A DNA stretch of 64,000 bases, from NCBI GenBank assembly GCA_964415295.1, contig CAYPYN010000009.1:62001-126000 (forward strand). The letters run 5' to 3'. Positions 44,761-53,125 of this stretch are shown here, in pieces. A program made the translations under genes and the position numbers. The notes under the pieces were generated by a model. The model had not been told where the DNA came from and ran no database searches. It saw only the letters and a program-made list of their open reading frames with translations. Origin of the DNA: SB21 sp964415295 (lineage in GTDB: Bacteria > CLD3 > SB21). Position 1 is the first letter of the stretch. Every line of letters starts with the position of its first letter.

Positions 44761-45823
44761 GCCGCACGGCAATCTGTTTGTGCACTTTTGAAAAGGCCAG
44801 CTGTTCCAGCTCGTCTATTTTGACCCATCTCAATCTTTTTCCCTTCACCGAGCCTGCGCCGCATCGGCACAAAAAAAAGTCAATGACGATGCCGTAATGG
44901 GAATACTGGTGTTTTACTGTGTCAAAGAGGGAGATGGGTCGTACTCGAAGTCCCGTCTTTTGCTTGATTTCCCGAACGCAAGCCTCTTGTGATGTCTCAT
45001 TCCTTTCTATCCGGCCTCCGGGAAACTCCCAAAGATTTCCCAGAATGACATGGGCGGAGCGTTTAGCGACAAGCACTTTGTTACCTTTTTTTATGATGGC
45101 AGCCGAGATAGAAATGCGGTGCCGTGCAGGCTTCTTTGGCTTGACCGGCAGCACTGCTGGATTGGGCATTTCCAGAAAAGCACGGCAGATTTTTCGGCAC
45201 GGGCATTCATGGCATTTTGGCTGTGACGGCGTGCAAATGAGCGACCCGATTTCCATCAAGGCTTGTGAAAAATCAGAGGCTCTTCCTTTCGGGAAAAGCT
45301 GTCCGACGATATCTTCCACCTTTTGTTTGGTTGTTGATCGAGTTATGTCTGACTCGATCCTGAAAAGTCTGGATATGAGTCTCAAGACATTACCGTCAAC
45401 GGCCGGATAAGGGAGATTGAACGCGATACTCAGAACAGATCCACAGGTATAGGGTCCAAAGCCCGGCAAAGACATAAGGGAATCATAATCATCCGGAATT
45501 CGGCCGTTGTAATTCTTGACTATCAGCCTGGCGGCGGAATGCATGAACCGGGCCCGCCGGTAATAACCCAATCCCTCCCAGATTTTGAGTACGTCGTCCT
45601 CATGGGCCGCTGCCAAAGCGTGAATGGTAGAAAATCTACTGAGGAAGCGTTCGTAATAAGGAATAACCTGAGCGACCTGGGTTTGCTGCAACATGATTTC
45701 GGAGACCCAGATCCTGTACGGATCCGCAGTTCGGCGCCAGGGCAGATCCCGTTTGTTCTTAGTATACCATCTTAGCAGCGGACCGGAAACATTACACATC
45801 TTTGTGAACATTCGGCTATTCAC
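44738..45823 (-). CDS. mutY: MutY, adenine DNA glycosylase
   Basis: A 361-residue glycosylase that removes adenine opposite 8-oxoguanine. The catalytic Glu is E42 in SEIMLQQTQV, and the HhH/Asp region is LPGFGPYTCGSVLS then YPAVDGNVLRL. The [4Fe-4S] ligands are in CTPSQPKCHECPCRKIC (C-x6-C-x2-C-x5-C). The C-terminal Nudix-like domain (WEFPGGRIERNET, then REIKQKTGL) has lost the catalytic EE, as expected for MutY's 8-oxoG-reading domain. The start is a GTG without clear Shine-Dalgarno; ATGs at 45811 and 45799 are alternatives. Confidence 0.95.
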   Translation of the reverse strand: MNSRMFTKMCNVSGPLLRWYTKNKRDLPWRRTADPYRIWVSEIMLQQTQVAQVIPYYERFLSRFSTIHALAAAHEDDVLKIWEGLGYYRRARFMHSAARLIVKNYNGRIPDDYDSLMSLPGFGPYTCGSVLSIAFNLPYPAVDGNVLRLISRLFRIESDITRSTTKQKVEDIVGQLFPKGRASDFSQALMEIGSLICTPSQPKCHECPCRKICRAFLEMPNPAVLPVKPKKPARHRISISAAIIKKGNKVLVAKRSAHVILGNLWEFPGGRIERNETSQEACVREIKQKTGLRVRPISLFDTVKHQYSHYGIVIDFFLCRCGAGSVKGKRLRWVKIDELEQLAFSKVHKQIAVRLMAEYRK

Positions 45824-45857
45824 AGCCGAGATGCGGCCCGAACGTCTAACAATCTTA

Positions 45858-45886
45858 TTGATATTGGAAACCCTTTTGTCTATATT
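45858..45886 (+). promoter_or_regulatory. Sigma70-type promoter for dcd and following genes
   Basis: TTGATA (45858-45863), a 17-base spacer and TATATT (45881-45886). It is about 50 bases before the dcd ATG and matches the consensus seen elsewhere in this window. Confidence 0.72.
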
Positions 45887-45937
45887 TTTTTCTAATTTAA
45901 TACAAAATATTCAATTTTAAAACCCAAATAACTCCAT

Positions 45938-46495
45938 ATGATTCTGACCGACCAACAAATTCTGGCTGAGATTGAAAAAAAGAATATCGTCATCGAACCC
46001 TTTAGGCGCGAATGCCTTGGAACCAATAGCTATGATGTGCACCTGGCCAAGTACATGGCGGTTTACAGCGACGATATCATTGACTGCAAGAAGGATAATC
46101 CCATAGTGCATTTTGAGATTCCCGCGGAAGGTTTCTTGTTACTGCCTACCAAGTTGTATCTCGGCGTGACGGAAGAATATACTGAAACGCTCAAACATGT
46201 CCCGTTTTTGGAAGGTAAGTCCAGTATCGGGAGATTAGGTATTGATATCCATGCCACGGCCGGCAAGGGAGATGTAGGTTATTGCAATACTTGGACATTG
46301 GAGATATCGGTCAAACAACCAGTTATCATTTACGCCGGCATGCCCATTGGACAGCTCATTTACTTCGAAATTGCGGGTGAGACTGATACGCCGTACAATA
46401 AAAAACCATCGGCGAAGTACCTGGAGCGCACTGTAAAACCCGTTGGTTCAAGAATGTTTAAGAATTTCAATGCCAAGGAAAATAAATGGAAGTAA
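45938..46495 (+). CDS. dcd: dCTP deaminase
   Basis: A 185-residue enzyme of the dUTPase superfamily, which converts dCTP to dUTP for dTTP supply. Motifs seen are LGTNSYDVHL, FLEGKSSIGRLGIDIHATAG, and TLEISVKQPVIIYAGMPIGQ with the catalytic Glu in TLEI. Bifunctional dCTP deaminase/dUTPase forms exist, and these cannot be separated here with certainty. It starts the run dcd, two signalling genes and tyrS. Confidence 0.9.
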   Translation: MILTDQQILAEIEKKNIVIEPFRRECLGTNSYDVHLAKYMAVYSDDIIDCKKDNPIVHFEIPAEGFLLLPTKLYLGVTEEYTETLKHVPFLEGKSSIGRLGIDIHATAGKGDVGYCNTWTLEISVKQPVIIYAGMPIGQLIYFEIAGETDTPYNKKPSAKYLERTVKPVGSRMFKNFNAKENKWK

Positions 46496-46522
46496 GACTT
46501 ATGATTTTGTAGGTCCGTCCCC

Positions 46523-48499
46523 ATGTATAATCCAACAAAGATCGCCGAGACATTGTCGCAGTTTGAAAAGCGTTTTCATGAGGAAAACCCGGATGGACTT
46601 TACCTCAAATCGCTCTTTGAATTCTGTTGCGCATTAAGACCGCTTTTACCCCCCTACATTTCAATTGTGATTACCGATCTGAAAAAAGTCACGGTGTGTT
46701 TCTGGGGGGATGACCTCAGATTATCTTTGACGGAAGGCGAAGATATAGGCGATCAATGGAGGATCAGAGAGGTCATTGAAAATAAGAGAGCAATCTCTTA
46801 CGTATCCGCCGCACATGGAGTAGAGTATGGACATATCGGGCTCCCGCTGCACAATAATCGGGGAGAGGCTATCGGCTCTTTCCATTGTTTCTATCAGCAA
46901 GATCCGACGTCCTTTCTGTTGTCTATTCAGGAAACCAAGCAGGAAACGGTTCACGCGATCGTAACACGGATGAAAAAAGAGATCATCTTCAGCTATCTGG
47001 CTGAAAGACTGTATCAACTTATACGTGCCCATCACATTCAAATCACGACTAGAAATCTGCAGGACAATTCTTTCAATGTGATTTCGGAGTTTGCTGTAGA
47101 CAAAAACGGCTCCTTTTTGGAAAAAGAGATACGTGCTGATGGAAAGCATGCTTCGCGAATATATCAAACAATAATCAGTACGGCTCAGACTTTGATCCAA
47201 CGGAACGACAAGGGGTCTGGCGGAAACTCACCTGTGATAAACGATGCGGTGAAGACCTTAATGGTTGTTCCGATTGTTTCCAAGGACGAGGTCATAGGCT
47301 CGATCAATCTTGGATTTCCGGAAGAGGCCTGGCATAACAAAAGGTATGTTACCGCGGTTGAAGAACTGGCAAGTTACCTGTCATTGGTTGTGGAGTTTGC
47401 GGAGATATCACAAAAGGATTACGAAACAATACCCGATGCGCGGTATCGTGAAAAAGGGTTGAAAAGACCATCCGATGCGGTTTCCGGATTGGCTTTTGAA
47501 TTAAAGGACAAACTCTTTCAGATAGCTTTGCAGCTGTTTGATCTCTATGATAAGAGTCCTGAAAATGTGAAGGTTTGGATGCCTGTTATCGCACACATAG
47601 AGGACATGGCTTTGGGCATACAGAATGTTCTTAAGGAGCGCCTTGATGACGAGCCGTTGAACTCCGAAGCTGTATCTTTGCCGGATTTGATCGGTGAGTT
47701 TATTCTCCAAACTGAAGAAAAAATGCTCAAATCCGAGCAACAGGGGAACACTGTTTTGGTCAATGAAATAAAAAGTTCGGAGGCCGTTGAAGTAAACAAG
47801 GCAAACATGACAGCCATACTTCAGCATGTGCTCAGGAAAATGATGAAAAATATGCCGTCCCATATCTATTTTCAGAACAGACATGAAAACGGCCGGCTTT
47901 ATCTGGAAATAAGGACGTCGCAGCAGAGCTATGCCGGCATCTGGAAGGATAAACCGCAAGATACGGAGGCCGACCAACGCCTGCTGAGATTGCTTCTGGA
48001 ATTGAACGGGATTCCGATGCGCTACTTCCGGACTTCCGATAATCATTGCGGTTACCGCCTTTTATTCCCGATTAACGATCTTAAAAGTGCTACTGTTGCT
48101 CCGGCCTTGATGACAACAGAATCTAAATCGTCACGATCTTGGCAAGTGCTGATTGTTGATGATGACGATGCTTTGAGAGATCTGATGGTAGATATATTGG
48201 CGTCGAGGAACTATAACATCGTGTGTTGTGCGGATGCGGGCCATGCCCTGACGGAATTCAAGATGAAGCCCTACGATCTTGTGATTACGGATTACAGCCT
48301 GCCGGGGAAAAGCGGCCTGGACCTGGCCTCCGAAATCAAAAAAATCAGACAGGAAACGCCTGTGGTCATGGTGACCGGTTGGGGATCGGAATTGGAAAGC
48401 ATCAAAGAAGGCCGAAAAAATATCGATTATGTGTTATCAAAACCTTTCAATCTTGCGGATCTTTTGAGCGCCGTCGAGGGTTCAATCAAGACTGCATAA
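46523..48499 (+). CDS. GAF-containing signalling protein with degenerate kinase-like region and C-terminal receiver
   Basis: A 658-residue cytoplasmic signalling protein. The first 150 residues and residues 170-305 look like two GAF-type sensor domains (second: TLMVVPIVSKDEVIGSINLGFP). Residues 330-525 have a helical segment followed by an ATPase-like region (ANMTAILQHVLRKMMKNM resembling an N box), but no phosphoacceptor His motif and no clear G boxes. This appears to be a decayed histidine kinase. The C-terminal receiver at about 537-655 is intact: LIVDDDD, phosphoacceptor D590 in VITDYSLPG, and VLSKPF. It pairs with the next gene. Confidence 0.82.
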   Translation: MYNPTKIAETLSQFEKRFHEENPDGLYLKSLFEFCCALRPLLPPYISIVITDLKKVTVCFWGDDLRLSLTEGEDIGDQWRIREVIENKRAISYVSAAHGVEYGHIGLPLHNNRGEAIGSFHCFYQQDPTSFLLSIQETKQETVHAIVTRMKKEIIFSYLAERLYQLIRAHHIQITTRNLQDNSFNVISEFAVDKNGSFLEKEIRADGKHASRIYQTIISTAQTLIQRNDKGSGGNSPVINDAVKTLMVVPIVSKDEVIGSINLGFPEEAWHNKRYVTAVEELASYLSLVVEFAEISQKDYETIPDARYREKGLKRPSDAVSGLAFELKDKLFQIALQLFDLYDKSPENVKVWMPVIAHIEDMALGIQNVLKERLDDEPLNSEAVSLPDLIGEFILQTEEKMLKSEQQGNTVLVNEIKSSEAVEVNKANMTAILQHVLRKMMKNMPSHIYFQNRHENGRLYLEIRTSQQSYAGIWKDKPQDTEADQRLLRLLLELNGIPMRYFRTSDNHCGYRLLFPINDLKSATVAPALMTTESKSSRSWQVLIVDDDDALRDLMVDILASRNYNIVCCADAGHALTEFKMKPYDLVITDYSLPGKSGLDLASEIKKIRQETPVVMVTGWGSELESIKEGRKNIDYVLSKPFNLADLLSAVEGSIKTA

Positions 48500-48511
48500 C
48501 GCGTTATCAGA

Positions 48512-49648
48512 ATGAATGAAGAACAGATATTATTGATCGTCGACGATGAAATCCGAGTCCTGGAAGTGCTCGCAAAGACTTTCGAGTCCGACTACCGAGT
48601 CATAAAAGCCACGAGCGGTATTCAGGCATTGGAGATTCTTAGACAAGATTCCGCACAGGTGATCATCACCGATGAAAGAATGCCGCAGATGGAAGGGATG
48701 GCTTTTCTGAAAAAGGCCAGAGAGATCCTTCCGGACTCCGTAAATATCATTTTGACGGCCTATTCCGATCTATCGGTGGCCATGGACGCGATCAATAGCG
48801 GTATCGTGTACCGTTACCTGGTCAAACCTTGGGACACCGAGGAACTGCGGATAACCATCCGGCAGGCCTTTGAGCGTTATGAATTATTCAGGAAGAATAA
48901 GACACTTACTCAGGAACTCCTGGACAAGAATACCGAACTTCAGAGAAACCTGGTTGAATTGAGAGACACTCAGGATAAGCTGATCCGCACCGAAAAGCTG
49001 GCGGTGGTTGGTCAATTAACGGCCAGTATTGGTCACGAGTTGAGAAACCCTTTATCGCGGATCAAAACTGCCGCCGCATTATTGAAAAACGAAATCGACG
49101 ATCCGAATTCCGAAATAACGGAGCTTCTGAAGATTGTTGACAACGAAGTCATGATATCAACCAGTATCATCAACGATCTTCTGGATTTCTCCCGTGAGAG
49201 AAAACCGAATTTCAAACCGCATGACTTTAACAGCATTATTGAGAATACGTTGAGCCGCCTGCGGTTTCCGGATGACATCGTCCTGGATAAACATTTGGAT
49301 GCGACGATTCCAAAATTGCAGGTAGATGACGGTCAGATACAACAAGTGTTGGTTAATCTGATATTGAATTCAATCCAGGCCATTGATGACGGCGGTAAAA
49401 TATACATTACCAGCGGACTGAAAGACGGCCACGTTGAAGTAACCGTAAAGGACACTGGTTGCGGTATTTCCCAGGAAAATCTCGAAAAGATCTTTGAGCC
49501 GCTATTTACGACCAAACCCAAAGGTATCGGCCTCGGGATGTCCATTGTCAAAATGCTGGTCGAGAGACACGGCGGAAGTCTGCATATACAAAGCCGGGTC
49601 AATATCGGAACCACCGTTACGCTTAAATTTCCAATTACCAACCTTTAA
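48512..49648 (+). CDS. Receiver-histidine kinase hybrid (receiver first)
   Basis: A 378-residue protein with an N-terminal receiver domain (LIVDDEIRVLEVL, D54 in IITDERMPQMEG, LVKPWD). A coiled linker of about residues 125-160 follows (ELLDKNTELQRNLVELRDTQ). The kinase core has phosphoacceptor H175 in GHELRNPLSR and an ATPase domain with NLILNSIQAI, DTGCGIS and GLGMSIVKMLVERH. There is no TM, so it is cytoplasmic. Together with the previous gene it could form a phosphorelay; the output is not visible. Its stop lies 13 bases before tyrS. Confidence 0.93.
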   Translation: MNEEQILLIVDDEIRVLEVLAKTFESDYRVIKATSGIQALEILRQDSAQVIITDERMPQMEGMAFLKKAREILPDSVNIILTAYSDLSVAMDAINSGIVYRYLVKPWDTEELRITIRQAFERYELFRKNKTLTQELLDKNTELQRNLVELRDTQDKLIRTEKLAVVGQLTASIGHELRNPLSRIKTAAALLKNEIDDPNSEITELLKIVDNEVMISTSIINDLLDFSRERKPNFKPHDFNSIIENTLSRLRFPDDIVLDKHLDATIPKLQVDDGQIQQVLVNLILNSIQAIDDGGKIYITSGLKDGHVEVTVKDTGCGISQENLEKIFEPLFTTKPKGIGLGMSIVKMLVERHGGSLHIQSRVNIGTTVTLKFPITNL

Positions 49649-49661
49649 AAACGGAGAATTG

Positions 49662-50876
49662 ATGTTTCCTTCGATCGACAAACAGCTTGAAGTGATCCGA
49701 CGCGGCGCCGTCGATATTATTCCGGAAGAGGATCTCATTCTTAAGTTGGAGAAATCGATAAAGACCCGCATGCCGCTGAAAATCAAGTTAGGCTGCGACC
49801 CCTCACGTCCTGATCTTCACATCGGGCATTCTGTCGTTTTGCGTAAATTGCGCCAATTCCAGGATCTGGGCCATGAGGCTATTCTCGTGATTGGCGACTT
49901 CACAGGCATGATCGGAGATCCCACCGGAAAGAACAAGACGCGGCCTTCACTGTCTCTGGAAGAGACCAGGGAACATGGCAAAACATATTTTGAACAGGCT
50001 TCCAAGATACTTGACCGAAAGAAGACACGTATCGTATATAATTCCGAGTGGCTGGCTCCCATGACGTTTGCCGACGTAGTGAAAATGGCGAGCAAGTATA
50101 CGGTAGCGCGTATGCTCGAGCGCGATGATTTTCAGAATAGATACCGGAGTAATGAGCCCATCAGTGTGCATGAGTTTCTTTATCCGCTTGCGCAGGCCAT
50201 GGACTCGGTGGCTCTTGAGGCTGATGTGGAATTGGGGGGTACGGATCAGAAGTTTAATCTTCTGGTGGGACGGGATCTGCAGAGGGAGCATGGTCAGGAA
50301 CCTCAGGTCATTATCACCACACCGCTTCTTGAAGGCACGGACGGGCTCCAAAAAATGAGTAAGTCGCTGGACAATTATATTGGTATTTATGATAGTCCCA
50401 AAGAGATGTTCGGAAGAACTATGTCTATTCCTGATTCCTTAATATACAAATACTTTGAGTTAACCACCGATGTCTCCAACAGCGATTTGTCGCTTATTCG
50501 GCAAGACCTTGAGGATCCCTCAAAAAACCCTTCATTACTCAAACGAAGACTGGCCAAAACTCTCATTGCGATGTACCACGATGAGGCTTCGGCAAATCAT
50601 GCGGAAGAAGAATTTGACCGCGTATTCAAGAAAAAGGATATTCCTGACGAGATAGAAACCGTCCGGCTTGGTTTCGAGGAAGTTCCGATCGTAAAGTTAT
50701 TGACCGAAACCAAAATGGTCGATTCCGGGAACGAAGCGCGTAGACAGGTACAGCAGGGTGCCGTAAGCATCAATGGTCAGAAGGTATCCGATGACAAAAT
50801 GAAAGTACGGCTTGATGGTGAATTGATACTAAAGGTAGGGAAGAGAAAATTCCTTCGGGTCGTAAAGGAGGGTTAA
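49662..50876 (+). CDS. tyrS: Tyrosyl-tRNA synthetase
   Basis: A 404-residue class I aminoacyl-tRNA synthetase. The HIGH motif is residues 53-56 (DLHIGHSVVL) and KMSKS is present in GLQKMSKSLDN. The C-terminal S4 RNA-binding domain includes RRQVQQGAVSINGQKV. The length and HIGH form place it in the TyrRS group with S4. The frame is open further upstream (to 49494), but that part lies over the previous gene. The ATG at 49662 has GGAG and starts a normal N-terminus (MFPSIDKQLEVIRRG). Confidence 0.97.
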   Translation: MFPSIDKQLEVIRRGAVDIIPEEDLILKLEKSIKTRMPLKIKLGCDPSRPDLHIGHSVVLRKLRQFQDLGHEAILVIGDFTGMIGDPTGKNKTRPSLSLEETREHGKTYFEQASKILDRKKTRIVYNSEWLAPMTFADVVKMASKYTVARMLERDDFQNRYRSNEPISVHEFLYPLAQAMDSVALEADVELGGTDQKFNLLVGRDLQREHGQEPQVIITTPLLEGTDGLQKMSKSLDNYIGIYDSPKEMFGRTMSIPDSLIYKYFELTTDVSNSDLSLIRQDLEDPSKNPSLLKRRLAKTLIAMYHDEASANHAEEEFDRVFKKKDIPDEIETVRLGFEEVPIVKLLTETKMVDSGNEARRQVQQGAVSINGQKVSDDKMKVRLDGELILKVGKRKFLRVVKEG

Positions 50877-50878
50877 AT

Positions 50879-51625
50879 TTATTCTACTGCCGGAATGTCG
50901 GGTATTTCGTCGTCATCATTGCTGCGCCTAAAGTGATCAATCGTAGTTCGGATCAGTCCGCTCAAAATAAAGACCATCATCACCGGGAAAATGACCTTGG
51001 AAGGATATATGATGAAAACGGGCAGGACGACGCCAATGACAATCATTTTAACGATATCTTCAGTCTTCTTAAACGAAAACGCCGGCATGGCTTCATAACG
51101 TATCCGGCTTACCATCAGTAGTGCGATCCCTGCGGTCAAACCGGCCAGAATTTCCCGATGTCTGAATTCCCCAAAAACAGACTGTTCGAAAACAACAAAA
51201 CCCGCCAATGTAATGGCCGATGACGGAATCGGAAGGCCTTTGAAAAAACTGTCTTTTTCCGTCACATCGGCAACCTGCGTATTAAATCGAGCGAGCCGAA
51301 TCCCTCCGAATACCAGTGGAAGAAAGCATATCAGTACCCCAAAGAAACCCCAGCTGTGGAAATACGATTTATAAATTAAGACGGCGGGCGCAAAGCCGAA
51401 ACTTGAAATATCCGCCAGAGAATCCAGTTCCACGCCAAACTCTGAACTCGATTTGACCAAGCGGGCCACGCGTCCGTCCAAAACATCCATTATCGCGGCG
51501 ACTACTATAAGCCAAGCCGCCGTCACATAATCTTCATTGATCGACTGAACCACCGAGAGGAATCCCGCGAAGAGATTCAGAGCGGTGACCATGGATGGAA
51601 GATGTCTTTTTGGTGACTGTTTCAA
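50879..51625 (-). CDS. pssA: PssA, CDP-diacylglycerol-serine O-phosphatidyltransferase
   Basis: A 248-residue multi-span membrane enzyme that makes phosphatidylserine. The CDP-alcohol phosphotransferase motif D50-G-x2-A-R-x8-G64-x3-D68-x3-D72 is complete. About seven TM helices are visible. The start is TTG with CGGAG eight bases upstream; ATG at M12 is the alternative. It follows the PS decarboxylase gene, so the two steps to phosphatidylethanolamine are encoded together. It converges on tyrS with only two bases between stops. Confidence 0.94.
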   Translation of the reverse strand: MKQSPKRHLPSMVTALNLFAGFLSVVQSINEDYVTAAWLIVVAAIMDVLDGRVARLVKSSSEFGVELDSLADISSFGFAPAVLIYKSYFHSWGFFGVLICFLPLVFGGIRLARFNTQVADVTEKDSFFKGLPIPSSAITLAGFVVFEQSVFGEFRHREILAGLTAGIALLMVSRIRYEAMPAFSFKKTEDIVKMIVIGVVLPVFIIYPSKVIFPVMMVFILSGLIRTTIDHFRRSNDDDEIPDIPAVE

Positions 51626-51653
51626 ATCTTAAACTCCGGACAACAGGTGAATA

Positions 51654-52301
51654 CTAATGAAAAAGACCGATAACGGATTCGCCTCCGGCGACCTTATCGC
51701 CGACCTTTACTTTGATCTCGACGTTTTTCGGAACGATCACATCCACGCGGGAACCGAATTTTATAATGCCGCAGCGTTCTCCCTTCACAACCTGATCATC
51801 TACTTTGTTTGAAAAGATAATGCGGCGCGCCAGGAGACCCGCTATTTGTTTGAACAGGATCTTGCCCTTGGGCGTTTGAATTCCGATAATGGTCTGCTCG
51901 TTCTTGACGGACGCCTCGTGATCAAAGGCCGCCAGGAAAGCCCCCTTCATGTATTGAAAATATTTGACGGCGCCTGAAAAGGGAATACGGTTCACATGGA
52001 CATTAAATACGGACAGGAAAATACTGATCTGAACGGCATCGGATTGCAGAAATAAATCTTCTTTGACATCCTTGATGAGCACTACCTTTCCATCGGCAGG
52101 GGATACGATCTCATCGGCGCCCGGAGGAATCGTCCTTTCCGGATCGCGAAAGAAATAGATCACCAGAAATTCGACGGCCAGCAGGGGAATCAGGAACCAA
52201 AATAACGCAGGTTTACCGGCCAAGATCATCCCGATGATGCAAATGGAAACGAACAAATTGACTATGACAATCGTGAGAGTGCCTTCTTTTGAAATTTTCA
52301 A
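51654..52301 (-). CDS. psd: Phosphatidylserine decarboxylase (short form)
   Basis: A 215-residue proenzyme that converts phosphatidylserine to phosphatidylethanolamine. N-terminal TM helices (about residues 10-50) and a soluble domain with VNRIPFSGAVKYFQ. The self-cleavage site giving the pyruvoyl group is G183-S184 in IIKFGSRVDV, the form typical of the archaeal/short PSD-related group. The start is TTG with GAGG about eight bases upstream. There is no ATG that would give the usual MKISKEG-type N-terminus. Confidence 0.94.
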   Translation of the reverse strand: MKISKEGTLTIVIVNLFVSICIIGMILAGKPALFWFLIPLLAVEFLVIYFFRDPERTIPPGADEIVSPADGKVVLIKDVKEDLFLQSDAVQISIFLSVFNVHVNRIPFSGAVKYFQYMKGAFLAAFDHEASVKNEQTIIGIQTPKGKILFKQIAGLLARRIIFSNKVDDQVVKGERCGIIKFGSRVDVIVPKNVEIKVKVGDKVAGGESVIGLFH

Positions 52302-52329
52302 GGTTTGATCCTCTGAATTAAGGGTTAGA

Positions 52330-53091
52330 TTATCCGACTAAATTGAGCTTTTCATCTTTGGATCGCGGATGGATAATCCGCTGTTTGATTTCAGCATAGA
52401 TCTTGCCGATCTCATTTTCCTTACTCTTGGCAACTTCTTTCTCCATACGACGACCGTCTCCGTTATCCCAGATCCGGCAAGTGTCCAGCGTAATTTCATC
52501 TCCAAGACATATTTTTCCCTTGTAACGGCCGAATTCAAGCTTTAGGTCAACCAATTGATAATCCCGGCGTTCGAAGAAATTCTTCATCACGGCATTGATC
52601 TTGGCCGACAACCTCTGAATCATGCGTATCTCATCCTGATTGGAGGAACCGAAGGCATAAAGGTGATACTCATTGACCATAGGGTTGCCCATTTTTTCAT
52701 TCTTGAAATAGAATTCAATAATGGGAGCGGGGAGAACCTGGCCTTCCTCCATGCGGAAGTTCTTGGCAAAATGACCCGCCGAAACGTTTCGTACGATCAC
52801 ATAAATAGGTATCATCTCCAGCTTGCGCACAACGAGCCATTTTTCATCAAGCTTACCCACATAATGCGTCGGAATGTGGTAGCTGTCGAGGAACTGGAAG
52901 ATATAGGATGAAACGTCCGTATTGATCTGACCTTTGCCGCGGACTTTTTTGGCCTTTTTGGCGTCCAGCGGAATGACCTCATTCTTGAATTCCATGAAGA
53001 GGTAATCCGGATTATTGGTAGAAAAGAGTTTCTTCATTTTGCCGTCGTAAAACAGCTGCTCTTTCTCCAGTTTCTTGATGTTGACTTCCAA
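52330..53091 (-). CDS. purC: PurC, SAICAR synthase (short subfamily, second copy)
   Basis: A 253-residue SAICAR synthase of the bacterial short type. Motifs are LFYDGKMKKLF (Lys-rich N-terminus), VIPLDAKKAKKVRGKGQINT with a break, YVIVRNVSAGHFAKNF, DLKLEFGRYKGKICLGDEITLDTCRIWD (broken) and RRMEKEVAK. The frame is open to 53160. I choose TTG 53091 because CAGGAGG lies five bases upstream and the N-terminus then matches the family (MEVNIKKLEKEQLFYDGK, start residue TTG). It lies directly after purB. A different purC is at 38464. Confidence 0.9.
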   Translation of the reverse strand: MEVNIKKLEKEQLFYDGKMKKLFSTNNPDYLFMEFKNEVIPLDAKKAKKVRGKGQINTDVSSYIFQFLDSYHIPTHYVGKLDEKWLVVRKLEMIPIYVIVRNVSAGHFAKNFRMEEGQVLPAPIIEFYFKNEKMGNPMVNEYHLYAFGSSNQDEIRMIQRLSAKINAVMKNFFERRDYQLVDLKLEFGRYKGKICLGDEITLDTCRIWDNGDGRRMEKEVAKSKENEIGKIYAEIKQRIIHPRSKDEKLNLVG

Positions 53092-53125
53092 GGTAGCCTC
53101 CTGCGCTAGTGTAGTAACGTATAAT

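Noticed and set aside
49494..49661. N-terminal extension of tyrS
   Set aside because: It overlaps the previous kinase gene and matches no TyrRS N-terminus; ATG 49662 has a Shine-Dalgarno.
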